Of a stretch of 6,675 nt of DNA, positions 1-6,583 are shown one piece after another (positions within the stretch are counted from its first letter, which is position 1; the number at the start of each line of letters is the position of its first letter). Under the pieces are notes generated by a model. It saw only the letters and a list, made by a program, of their open reading frames with translations. It did no database searches and was not told the origin of the DNA. Source of the stretch: PVC group bacterium (GTDB lineage: Bacteria > Verrucomicrobiota > Kiritimatiellia > UBA8416 > PXDI01); the NCBI GenBank assembly GCA_003565095.1, contig PXDI01000125.1, forward strand, positions 1 through 6,675, read 5' to 3'. A program made the translations under genes and the position numbers.

Positions 1-834
1 AACACCTTTCCGCCCGCGCGTAGTGACAATCAATGCGTTGCGCGGCAGAAAGAGCTGCGCCACCTCAACCGCCGAACGCAGCAGCCCGCCGGCATTGTTG
101 CGCAAATCAAGCACCAGTGCCCCCATCCCCTCTTTCTCAAGCTCCAGCAGCGCTTCCTTCAAATCACGCCCGGTCGGCTGGGAAAACTGTGTCAAACGGA
201 CATAACCGATGCCGGGACGCACAATCCGCGCACCCTTTACGCTGGCCACATCAATCACATCACGGACGATCGTCACTTCCCATGAGTCTTCGCGGCCTTG
301 ACGCATTAAACGGACCGTCACCTCGGTGCCCTGCGGTCCGCGTAATCGGTTTACCGCATCACGCAAAGACATATTCAGCGTCTTCTCCCCGTCAATCTCA
401 ATGATGCGGTCACCGGCCGCCAATCCCGCACGGAAAGCCGGCGTCCCTTCAATCGGCGCAATTACAGAAAGCATCCCGTCGCGAAACCCGATCTGAATGC
501 CGATCCCGCCGAAATGGCCCTTCGTATCGTCCTCCATCTCCCGCAGCGCCTCTTCATCCAGAAATGCACTATGCGGATCAAGGTTTAAAAACATGCCCTT
601 CAGCGCGCCGTCAAAGATGTCGCCGAATGTCGCCTCTTCAACATAGTGGCGGCGGATATGCATAATGGCTTCCCCCAGCAGTTCAAGCTGTTCATAAGCC
701 TCGTCCGGCGACTCATCGGCAACCGTCTGCTCAACCGCATTGGTGCGGCCATTGTCACCGAAATCTTCCACATCGGCATATACCAGCGCCGCAGGCAACA
801 ACGCCAGTAACATATAAATAATGTATTTTTTCAT
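1..834 (-). CDS. S41 family carboxy-terminal processing peptidase (CtpA/Prc-like), 3' end cut off by the window
   Basis: This is the N-terminal 278 residues of an exported serine protease of the tail-specific/C-terminal processing type, which trims proteins in the periplasm. Residues 1-20 form a signal peptide (MKK, a hydrophobic core, then LVYA before Asp21, a plausible signal peptidase I site). Residues 40-98 are the N-terminal helical part, including LDPHSAFLDEE, close to the family's LDPHS-F motif. Residues about 100-190 are a PDZ domain (GGIGIQIG, then GTPAFRAGLAAGDRIIEIDG), which binds substrate C-termini. The S41 core begins near 190, with GIGYVRLTQFS and LVLDLRNNAGGLL; the usual Pro of NNPGG is Ala here. 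The catalytic Ser and Lys would lie beyond base 1, so activity cannot be judged. The ATG at 834 is preceded by AAGGGG (840-845) with 5 bases of spacing, and the gene starts 10 bases after the MORN gene stop. The family call is firm; the substrate is unknown. Confidence 0.93.
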   Translation of the reverse strand, partial: MKKYIIYMLLALLPAALVYADVEDFGDNGRTNAVEQTVADESPDEAYEQLELLGEAIMHIRRHYVEEATFGDIFDGALKGMFLNLDPHSAFLDEEALREMEDDTKGHFGGIGIQIGFRDGMLSVIAPIEGTPAFRAGLAAGDRIIEIDGEKTLNMSLRDAVNRLRGPQGTEVTVRLMRQGREDSWEVTIVRDVIDVASVKGARIVRPGIGYVRLTQFSQPTGRDLKEALLELEKEGMGALVLDLRNNAGGLLRSAVEVAQLFLPRNALIVTTRGRKGV

Positions 835-844
835 TTCTGCCCCT

Positions 845-2302
845 TTAGCCGTCAATCGCCTGCACAAAGCGGTCATCCTTCCACAGTCCGCGCACCCGGG
901 TACCGTCTTCAAACACAAACACACCGGTACCGTCCTTGAGTCCATCCCGGAAAGATCCCGCATATTCACTGCCGTCCGGAAACACATAGCGGCCGTGACC
1001 GTGGCGCAGACCGTTACGGAATTCACCCACATAACGTCCGCCGTCAGCAAACTCATAGGTTCCCTGCCCGTGCCGCTCGTCCTGACGAAACTCACCGGTA
1101 TAAATGTCACCGTTTTCAAAATAAAAAGTGCCCTTGCCATGGCGCTGACCGTTCAGCACATCCCCGCTGTAACGATTGCCGTTGGCATACAGAAATGTAC
1201 CGCGGCCGCTCACTTTACCGTTGCGAAACTCGCCGACATAACGGTCACCGTCAGGCATGATCAGCCGCCCAATGCCCTGCCGGACATCCTGCGCATACTG
1301 ACCTTCATAACGTTCGCCGTTGCGTCCCAGGAACATTCCGCGACCGTGTTTTAAGTCGCCCTTGAATTCGCCCTCATAGCGGTCGCCATTGGCATACTGG
1401 AAAACACCCCAGCCGTCAAACAACCCCTCGCGGAACTGACCTTCATAACGGTCACCGTTAGGAAAAACCACCAGCGAAACATGCCCCAGCAGCGCACGGT
1501 CCGGCATGCGCACATCGGCAATGGCATCCCACGAAAAAACATCCAGATCACCAACAGCCACAACGGCCGGCTCCGGCGGAGTTTCCCCCTTCTCAGGGTC
1601 AACAGCAACAACCGGCTCCGGCGCCATTATTACCGGCGCTACGGTTTCCGTCACCTGCGGCGGTTCCTCAACCACCACCGGCTCCGGCGCAGCAACCGCC
1701 GTCACATCGGTCTTTTTGAGCGCCTCATACTCTTCGCGCAAGGCCTCAATCTCTGCATCACGTTCCGCAATCTTCGCTTCCAGCATTGCAAACCGATCCA
1801 GCAGCGGACTGATCCGCTCATCACCGCTCCCGGTTCTTTGCGCCACCCAGCGACTGAAACGTTCCAGCTCGTGCTGCATGATACGCTGCTCACGCCGCCG
1901 CGCCTGCTCTTTTTCATCAAGGGATCTGCGTACGGCAGAACTGTCATGCTGCAAACGGCTCAGCTCATTTGAAACGCCGATCAGTTCAACACCGACCAGT
2001 GCAGTGCGCATCTGAATATCACCGACAATTTCCGTCGCACGCGCGGAATTGCGCAAGACAAAGATACCAACCGAGATAAACAGCGCCAGAATAAGAAAAG
2101 ACGCAAACAGGAAAACTGTACCGATCCACAGCAATGCACGCCGGTTGCGCGCACGCTCAACCTCAATGAAGCGCTGAACCGCATCCAGCGAAACACCGGG
2201 CCGCAAAACGCCGGGCACATTGTGCCCGTCCGGCGTCATCAATGAGTATGCTTCCGCCTCACTGTCAAATTCTTCGTTGTTATTCTTAGATCTCTTAGCC
2301 AT
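845..2302 (-). CDS. Membrane-anchored MORN-repeat protein with coiled coil and Pro-rich linker
   Basis: I do not recognise a named family for the whole protein (485 residues from the ATG at 2302). Residues 1-55 are polar and end in a basic stretch (ERARNRR). Residues 56-83 are one strongly hydrophobic membrane segment. Residues about 95-200 are rich in charged heptad-like sequence and look like a coiled coil. Residues about 201-255 are a Pro/Glu/Val linker with repeated PEPVV-type motifs. From residue 280 to the end there are eight 23-residue MORN units and a degenerate ninth, of the pattern (Y/F)-x-(N/D)-G-x-x-Y-x-G-x-F-x-(N/D)-G-x-x-x-G-x-G. The positive-inside rule puts the N-terminus in the cytoplasm and the MORN array in the periplasm. 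MORN arrays are associated with lipid or protein binding; no enzymatic motif is visible. A TTG at 2305 would add one residue. Neither start has a strong ribosome-binding site. The gene begins 37 bases after gspM and probably belongs to the secretion operon. Confidence 0.9.
   Translation of the reverse strand: MAKRSKNNNEEFDSEAEAYSLMTPDGHNVPGVLRPGVSLDAVQRFIEVERARNRRALLWIGTVFLFASFLILALFISVGIFVLRNSARATEIVGDIQMRTALVGVELIGVSNELSRLQHDSSAVRRSLDEKEQARRREQRIMQHELERFSRWVAQRTGSGDERISPLLDRFAMLEAKIAERDAEIEALREEYEALKKTDVTAVAAPEPVVVEEPPQVTETVAPVIMAPEPVVAVDPEKGETPPEPAVVAVGDLDVFSWDAIADVRMPDRALLGHVSLVVFPNGDRYEGQFREGLFDGWGVFQYANGDRYEGEFKGDLKHGRGMFLGRNGERYEGQYAQDVRQGIGRLIMPDGDRYVGEFRNGKVSGRGTFLYANGNRYSGDVLNGQRHGKGTFYFENGDIYTGEFRQDERHGQGTYEFADGGRYVGEFRNGLRHGHGRYVFPDGSEYAGSFRDGLKDGTGVFVFEDGTRVRGLWKDDRFVQAIDG
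848..1465 (-). repeat. MORN repeat array, 9 units with a 69-bp period
   Basis: Nine consecutive in-frame units cover 618 bases. Eight are full 23-residue MORN repeats; the last is degenerate (FEDGTRVRGLWKDDRF, lacking the Tyr and the GxG end). The most conserved codons are those for NGDRYEG and HGxG. The units differ in both DNA and protein sequence, so the array looks old and functional, not like a recent tandem expansion. Confidence 0.9.
1567..1689 (-). repeat. Three direct copies of a 12-mer in the Pro-rich linker
   Basis: The 12-mer CCGGCTCCGGCG (plus strand) occurs at 1567-1578, 1612-1623 and 1678-1689. The spacings of 45 and 66 bases are both multiples of three, so all copies are read in the same frame and contribute PEP-containing motifs to the linker between coiled coil and MORN array. 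It is most simply a low-complexity spacer that grew by in-frame duplication. Confidence 0.6.
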
Positions 2303-2319
2303 CAAAGCTGTCCAAATCC

Positions 2320-2338
2320 TGTATTGTCACGCAATACA
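2320..2338 (-). promoter_or_regulatory. Small perfect hairpin between gspM and the MORN gene
   Basis: TGTATTG and CAATACA form a perfect 7-bp inverted repeat around a 5-base loop. It begins one base after the gspM stop codon and ends 17 bases before the MORN gene ATG. It is AT-rich and has no following T-run in the transcribed direction, so it is not a convincing intrinsic terminator. It could be an RNA processing or stability element, a protein-binding palindrome, or chance. Confidence 0.3.
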
Positions 2339-2339
2339 A

Positions 2340-2891
2340 TTACTGCAAATCTATCATCCCGGCTTTAGTCACCCTAACCGCACCCTCGATTTTAGAGCCG
2401 TCACGTGAAAGCCCGGCATTAATGCTGCGCACCCGCAGCAAGCCCGGGGCATTCCATAAATCATGCAGAAACTGCAACAATGCGGGCATGCTGCCTTCAA
2501 ACTTGCCGATATCAACTATAAACTCCTGCACATAGACCCGTTTTTCCGGATCACGATGCTGCATTGACACAATTTCCAGTCCGGCGGCACGCGCCAGATT
2601 GTCCAGTTCACCCTTCATTGCATCGACTGTTTCCGTATCACTGCCGGCCGGGCCGATCAGGTCTTCCACCGCGCGATAAGACTGCTCGATTTCCGGACCG
2701 CTTGCCAGCACCAGCCGTTGATGCGCCAGCTCCATTTCCGCCAGCGTGATCGACGCTTGCATGTCATCACAATGCCGTAACAGCGGCGAAACAATAACCC
2801 GGTCCACTATAACCACAAACAGCACACACAGCGCAATCAACAGCCCGACTTTTTCACGCGGCTTTAATGCATCAAATTTCGCGCCAATCAT
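2340..2891 (-). CDS. gspM: GspM/PilO-like type II secretion inner-membrane protein
   Basis: This 183-residue protein has the layout of GspM/PilO, bitopic inner-membrane proteins that pair with GspL/PilN in the assembly platform. A short basic cytoplasmic N-terminus (KPREK) leads into one membrane segment at about 15-35. A helical, coiled-coil-like stretch follows at 36-75. A ferredoxin-like periplasmic domain fills about 90-183. The segment FEGSMPALLQFLHDLWNAPGLLRVRSIN (130-157) matches the typical PilO/GspM pattern in which a helix is followed by an LRV-type strand. The ATG overlaps the gspL stop in an ATGA (4 bases), and AAAGGAG at 2899-2905 sits 7 bases upstream, so the start is secure and translation is probably coupled to gspL. 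Overall sequence is divergent, as is usual for this family. The assignment rests on layout plus position directly after gspL. Confidence 0.85.
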   Translation of the reverse strand: MIGAKFDALKPREKVGLLIALCVLFVVIVDRVIVSPLLRHCDDMQASITLAEMELAHQRLVLASGPEIEQSYRAVEDLIGPAGSDTETVDAMKGELDNLARAAGLEIVSMQHRDPEKRVYVQEFIVDIGKFEGSMPALLQFLHDLWNAPGLLRVRSINAGLSRDGSKIEGAVRVTKAGMIDLQ

Positions 2892-4327
2892 TGTTCATCT
2901 CCTTTAAAGGGGCAAACCACCCGGAACGTGAAACGCCGGTTGCTGTCCATGGCCGACGTGCCGCTCTCATAAACACCTGAAAACAGTTCCGAAGACTCCA
3001 GCGAAGTGATCAGCTCACGAATATTCGCACGTTGCTCAACCACCCCCTCGATTGTGATCTCTGCGCGGTTTGCATCAAAAGCGAACGACTCCACATAAAC
3101 CGCCGGCAGCAGATGCCGGTAGACTTCGGCGATGACATTAAACGCCGCTTTCGCGGGATCGCGGCGCTGATTTACCAGCATGACAATTTCGCGCTGCTGT
3201 TCAACAGCGGCAACCGCCGGAGCATTGTTCTTGATTTGAGCATCCAGGGTATCGAACCGCGCCTTCAGGCGCCACAGGCGCAGATTCCCCGCCAATGACG
3301 CGCTCACCAGCAAGATCATCACCAATGCGGCAAGCGAGCTGAGCACACGTGCACGGGTGAGTAATTCGCGGCGCAATCTGACCGGCTCAGGAACAAAACG
3401 CATGGCAACCTTTTCGGGACCCATCGCCATGCCCAGCAACGAAGTCATTGACAACCCGTCATATGGCGCGGTTTGCAAATCAGTTCCGGCCGGCCAGCGT
3501 GAAGCAGTCGCCGCACTGTCTACGGTTTCAACCGCAATCCCCTCCAGCGCCGCCTCAAGCGCCGGAACAAGGCTTGCACCCGCGGCCGCACCGGTCAGGA
3601 CAATTCTTTCCGGCACGGTGCCGGGCAGTTCGTTACGACAGGCTTCCAGCGACTGCGCAACATCGCGCGCAAGCCGTTCGGCCGCCTCGTCACCAGACTC
3701 CGCCAGCGCTTCACTGCCGCTTTTTATACTGCGATTGAACAGCAGTGAATCCGCACGCATTACACACAAATCCGTGGCCTCAGAGTCAACATCCAACAGC
3801 GCGGTAACACTTTCGCCACTACCGGACGCAACGCTTTCCAGATACCAGTTTAACAAACCTTCCGAACTGACGGTCATCTGCTCCACCGCCAGCCCGGCCT
3901 CTTCCAGCACACTGAAACGCAACCGCAGAATATCACGCGGCACAATCGCCAGCAGAATTCTGGTATATCCGGCGCGCGTGCCGCCGACAATGCGGTAATC
4001 GTAAAGCACCTGATCAAGCGAATACGGCGTCTGCTTGCCGGCCTGCAATTCGATCATATCATCAATTTCCGCCGGATCGGTTGAAGGCAGTTCCAATAGC
4101 CGCACAGTAACCGCCTGGCGCGGCAGACACGCCAACACCGGCAGCGCAGCGGCCTTCTGTTGCTTAATCATGTCCGCCAATGCACGCGAAGCAGACGCAT
4201 CCATTAACTCAAACTGCTCCAGCCATGCCCAGGTCACCGCCGGACCGCGGCGGCCAGGCTCCACCCGCAATACCTTCAACCAGTGCTCGCCCGGTTCAAC
4301 AACCAGACAGGGCCCCTTAATCTTCAT
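2888..4327 (-). CDS. gspL: GspL-like type II secretion protein (PilM-like plus PilN-like domains)
   Basis: This 479-residue protein would connect the secretion ATPase in the cytoplasm to GspM and the pseudopilus in the membrane. Residues 1 to about 305 are an actin-like (PilM/GspL cytoplasmic) domain: a first strand CLVVEPGEHWLKVLRVE, the segment PSTDPAEIDDMIELQAGKQTPYSLDQVLYDY (about 81-111), a second phosphate-type strand LLDVDSEATDLCVM (177-190) and an IVLTGAAAG strand-turn (242-250). A PilN-like junction follows (RFVPEPVRLRRELL, from about 310), then a membrane segment at about 328-350 and a periplasmic part with a coiled coil and a ferredoxin-like fold (YVESFAFDANRAEITIEGVV). I chose the ATG at 4327 because AAGGA lies 4 bases upstream and the N-terminal strand begins at once. 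A GTG at 4345, behind GGAGG, is a credible alternative adding six residues. An upstream in-frame ATG at 4414 would overlap gspK by 50 bases and is unlikely. Confidence 0.87.
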   Translation of the reverse strand: MKIKGPCLVVEPGEHWLKVLRVEPGRRGPAVTWAWLEQFELMDASASRALADMIKQQKAAALPVLACLPRQAVTVRLLELPSTDPAEIDDMIELQAGKQTPYSLDQVLYDYRIVGGTRAGYTRILLAIVPRDILRLRFSVLEEAGLAVEQMTVSSEGLLNWYLESVASGSGESVTALLDVDSEATDLCVMRADSLLFNRSIKSGSEALAESGDEAAERLARDVAQSLEACRNELPGTVPERIVLTGAAAGASLVPALEAALEGIAVETVDSAATASRWPAGTDLQTAPYDGLSMTSLLGMAMGPEKVAMRFVPEPVRLRRELLTRARVLSSLAALVMILLVSASLAGNLRLWRLKARFDTLDAQIKNNAPAVAAVEQQREIVMLVNQRRDPAKAAFNVIAEVYRHLLPAVYVESFAFDANRAEITIEGVVEQRANIRELITSLESSELFSGVYESGTSAMDSNRRFTFRVVCPFKGDEQ

Positions 4328-4331
4328 GCCG

Positions 4332-4336
4332 TCCTT
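4332..4336 (-). promoter_or_regulatory. Ribosome-binding site for gspL
   Basis: AAGGA lies 4 bases before the ATG at 4327. A second purine run (GGAGG) lies further upstream, 4 bases before the alternative GTG at 4345. Both sit in the 37-base gap after the gspK stop, which argues against starting inside gspK. Confidence 0.55.
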
Positions 4337-4364
4337 ATTTGCCACTCCGCCTCCATTGCTAATG

Positions 4365-5474
4365 CTAGAACTCTCGCCAGTAAAGCATCTTAAGCCCCTT
4401 GCAATCAAACACAAATTCTACCACGTACTCAGGAGAAAGCCCATCGTGATGTTCATCCGCACGGCCGGAATAACCCCCAACTCGCCCGCGGAATGTCTGC
4501 GTGTCAACAACCAGATAACGCCCGACAATGCCTGCTAAAAGGGCGCTTTCATCGGTGGCAAGATTATACCCGGCATTATTCAGCGCGTTTGCCATCGCCC
4601 CCAGCCCCGGACTTTCAAACCGCCCACCCGCCCGCATATATGCCGATATTTTTTCTGCAAGCGCACGCGCCGCGGTTGCCTTTTCAGGGTTAATCGCCCT
4701 CCCCAGACATTCCAGCACTCTTGCCGAAGCTGTATTAATATTAATCCGGCGATCAGGCGGCAGGACTGCCACATACGGCAGCAAACGCCGGTAGACTTCC
4801 GGCGTCATACCCTTTATCAGCATCAATTCCTCAACCGTCTCAAGCGGAGCGTTACGCGCTTCGTATGATGGCGTAAGACTCTGGTAATATGGAGTTTCCG
4901 CGCCCCCTGGCCGGACCTCATCATCAGGATCGCGCCAATCCAGCAGCGCCGCGGCCAGTTCATCAGCCCGGTCGCCGGAAACGCCACCGATCAACATAAA
5001 CACTGTCCGCAGCAATCTTTCATCCGCCCGGTTTAGATTGATCTTCCCCTGTTCATCATCAAGCCCGAAGCGCAACTGGTCCCCTTCGGCATGCGGGCTG
5101 CCAACCACCCTGAAATAGCCGCCACCAACCTGGATGTTCTCAAAAACAGACGGATTGTCCGCCCAGATATCATCAAGTGCAGCATAGTTGTTAGTGAAAG
5201 AAGCCGCCATTTGCACCGCCGCCGCCGCGCCGCTGCGCGCGGCCAGCACTGCGTGCGTGCGGTCGGCAATCCCCTCCGCAACACGGATCACCCCCGCAAC
5301 ATGCGATGACACCGCCACTACCAGCATCCCCAGAAAAAGCAATGCCCATAGTGTCAGAATCAACACACTGCCCGTTTCCCGCTGCGACGGCAAAACACGA
5401 ACTAATCTCTGCTTCTCACGTTCCACGTTCCACGTTCCACTTTTTACGGTAACTCCGCATACGCCCCTACTCAC
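4365..5474 (-). CDS. gspK: GspK, type II secretion minor pseudopilin (tip protein)
   Basis: GspK caps the pseudopilus with GspI and GspJ. The 369-residue protein has a prepilin-type site, RETG|SVLILTLWALLFLGML, with cleavage after Gly35. It lacks the Glu at position +5 of the mature protein, as GspK normally does. Family signatures follow in order: DDEQGKINLN (139-148), ALLDWRDPDD...RPGGAETPYY (176-197), YEARNAPLETVEELMLIKGMTP (204-225) and ININTASARVL (244-254). These span the helical insertion domain typical of GspK. The start is a GTG at 5474 overlapping gspJ by 8 bases, with no clear ribosome-binding site, so coupling to gspJ is likely. The implied 35-residue leader is long and contains a heptamer tandem repeat (5417-5440). 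A later start is possible, for example a TTG 8 codons before the cleaved bond, which would give a conventional short leader. Confidence 0.95.
   Translation of the reverse strand: MSRGVCGVTVKSGTWNVEREKQRLVRVLPSQRETGSVLILTLWALLFLGMLVVAVSSHVAGVIRVAEGIADRTHAVLAARSGAAAAVQMAASFTNNYAALDDIWADNPSVFENIQVGGGYFRVVGSPHAEGDQLRFGLDDEQGKINLNRADERLLRTVFMLIGGVSGDRADELAAALLDWRDPDDEVRPGGAETPYYQSLTPSYEARNAPLETVEELMLIKGMTPEVYRRLLPYVAVLPPDRRININTASARVLECLGRAINPEKATAARALAEKISAYMRAGGRFESPGLGAMANALNNAGYNLATDESALLAGIVGRYLVVDTQTFRGRVGGYSGRADEHHDGLSPEYVVEFVFDCKGLKMLYWREF
5417..5440. repeat. Perfect heptamer tandem repeat, 3.4 copies of CACGTTC
   Basis: CACGTTC is repeated three times without a mismatch and followed by CAC (minus strand: GTGGAAC units). 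Seven is not a multiple of three, so the units are read in all three frames and encode GTWNVER within the predicted leader of GspK. Nothing comparable is seen elsewhere in the window. It looks like an intergenic-type microsatellite lying at the gspJ-gspK junction. Confidence 0.85.
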
Positions 5475-6114
5475 CGCCCACCGCCGCCAGCGGCAGCATC
5501 ACCTTACGGGTAATTGCCTGTCCCCGTTCAAAGGCCAAGCTCATTTCAACCACAAACGGCAGATTGGTGGCATCATTCCAATTCGATAGCGGCGCGCTGA
5601 ACGGTTGACCCTCTTCCGGCACGGCATAGTAGGCAAAAGTCAATTCAGCGATACCTTCAAGCACAACCTCCTGCACCGGATAATCCATCTGCGGAGAAGG
5701 CCAGTAGGCACTGTAACGGGTCAATTTCCCGGATGGACGATTATAACGGTAGCGATACCACAAAAACGGGCGGGCATCCTCATCAGCATTTTCCCGCATA
5801 TCAACCATCCGCAGCGCCGTAAATTCAAATTCCTCACCCAAAAACGGCAGGGCATAAAACGGCGGGGAGTTGCGCAGATCAATCTCAAACTGTTCCAGAG
5901 CAAACGCCGTATCGGTTTCCACGCCTCCAGTATGCTGCGCCATTTCCCACACGCGGATACCGCCCGCCAAAGCGGCAACCACGGTACCGATCATCGCCAC
6001 GGCAATGCCCAGCGCAACCAGCAGTTCAACCAGCGTAAAACCGGCGGAGCGGATCGATCCGGAACTCACTTCCTCTGCATGTAATCTTCTGTAATGCATT
6101 TTTCTACTGCTCAT
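5467..6114 (-). CDS. gspJ: GspJ, type II secretion minor pseudopilin
   Basis: This 215-residue protein is part of the GspI-GspJ-GspK tip complex that starts pseudopilus assembly. It has a prepilin peptidase site SAG|FTLVELLVALGIAVAMIGTVVAAL, cleaved after Gly25, with Glu at +5 and a hydrophobic N-terminal helix. The rest is the larger beta-rich head expected of GspJ: FEIDLRN after the helix, a YRYNRPSGKLTRYSAYW strand pair, VLEGIAELTFAYYAVPEE (about 150-167) and WNDATNLPFVVEMSLAFERG (about 178-197), the last two being characteristic of the family. The length is normal for GspJ. The ATG at 6114 overlaps the end of gspI by 11 bases and has AGGAG 4 bases upstream (6119-6123), which supports this start and its 25-residue leader over the ATG five codons later. 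Confidence 0.93.
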   Translation of the reverse strand: MSSRKMHYRRLHAEEVSSGSIRSAGFTLVELLVALGIAVAMIGTVVAALAGGIRVWEMAQHTGGVETDTAFALEQFEIDLRNSPPFYALPFLGEEFEFTALRMVDMRENADEDARPFLWYRYRYNRPSGKLTRYSAYWPSPQMDYPVQEVVLEGIAELTFAYYAVPEEGQPFSAPLSNWNDATNLPFVVEMSLAFERGQAITRKVMLPLAAVGGE

Positions 6115-6583
6115 CCGTCTCCTGAAAACGCCAATACCACAGCGAAACCCCGAAATAACGGGTTACATCTTCACGACCAACGCCGGCGTTTATCTCAAAA
6201 ATCTCGATTTTGGGAGCGCTGTCGGCAGACAGCATTCCGGGCAGATTAGGTTCAGCGAGCTCCGCACGCCAGCCATAGCGCTGATATGGAGCGGAAAAAT
6301 TTCCGGAAAAATGACGGGCGGCCCCCTGATCAAGCACCTGACCGGCGGCAATCTCCGCGACCGTGCCGCGCACCAGAACAGCCGCCACCAGCCGGTCGCG
6401 CGCGGCATCAAGCGCAACTATGGCGGTTTCGAAAGCGCGCAGAATAACAGTGATGCCGGTAGCCAGAATAACGACTGCCACCAGCACCTCAATCAGGGTG
6501 AAGCCTTTTTTATCGCCTTTTAGCATTGCATGCATTGAACCCAACAACCGGACACGCCGGATACCGGCAGGAATCGCTGTCAA
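6104..6583 (-). CDS. gspI: GspI, type II secretion minor pseudopilin
   Basis: This short pseudopilin binds GspJ and GspK at the pseudopilus tip. The prepilin motif is DKKG|FTLIEVLVAVVILATGITVILRAF, with Glu at +5. After the helix, a small domain includes YGWRAELAEP and a C-terminal strand pair (IEIFEINAG, then YFGVSLWYW), the GspI pattern; GspH would be the main alternative, but position just before gspJ favours GspI. The start is uncertain. A TTG at 6583 overlaps the gspG stop as TTGA and has only a weak GGGA upstream, giving a 27-residue leader. ATG codons at 6535 and 6526 give leaders of 11 or 8 residues, which are more usual for pseudopilins, but neither has a clear ribosome-binding site. 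The longest version is listed; the mature protein is the same in each case. Confidence 0.88.
   Translation of the reverse strand: MTAIPAGIRRVRLLGSMHAMLKGDKKGFTLIEVLVAVVILATGITVILRAFETAIVALDAARDRLVAAVLVRGTVAEIAAGQVLDQGAARHFSGNFSAPYQRYGWRAELAEPNLPGMLSADSAPKIEIFEINAGVGREDVTRYFGVSLWYWRFQETDEQ

Noticed and set aside
821..1354. A plus-strand open frame of 177 codons opposite the MORN array
   Set aside because: It is the complement of a repeat-coding region. Its protein is a low-complexity Thr/Val/Ala series that mirrors the MORN period, with no domain or ribosome-binding site.
848..1465. Regularly spaced repeats that might suggest a CRISPR array
   Set aside because: The 69-bp period encodes in-frame 23-residue MORN units and there are no identical repeats separated by unique spacers.
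1506..2015. Plus-strand open frames opposite the coiled coil and linker of the MORN protein
   Set aside because: Ser/Thr-rich or Arg-rich low-complexity translations with no start signals; explained by the minus-strand gene.
3357..3998. A plus-strand open frame of 213 codons opposite gspL
   Set aside because: The product is Ser/Ala/Arg-rich with no recognisable fold, and it lies wholly opposite a well-supported gspL. This is the usual artefact of a GC-rich coding strand.
4328..4414. An upstream start for gspL at 4414
   Set aside because: It would overlap gspK by 50 bases and add a Ser/Gly/Cys-rich segment unlike the family, whereas ATG 4327 has a ribosome-binding site.
5340..5375. Missing Glu at +5 of mature GspK as a sign of a broken pseudopilin
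   Set aside because: Lack of Glu5 is normal for GspK, which sits at the tip; all other family motifs are intact.
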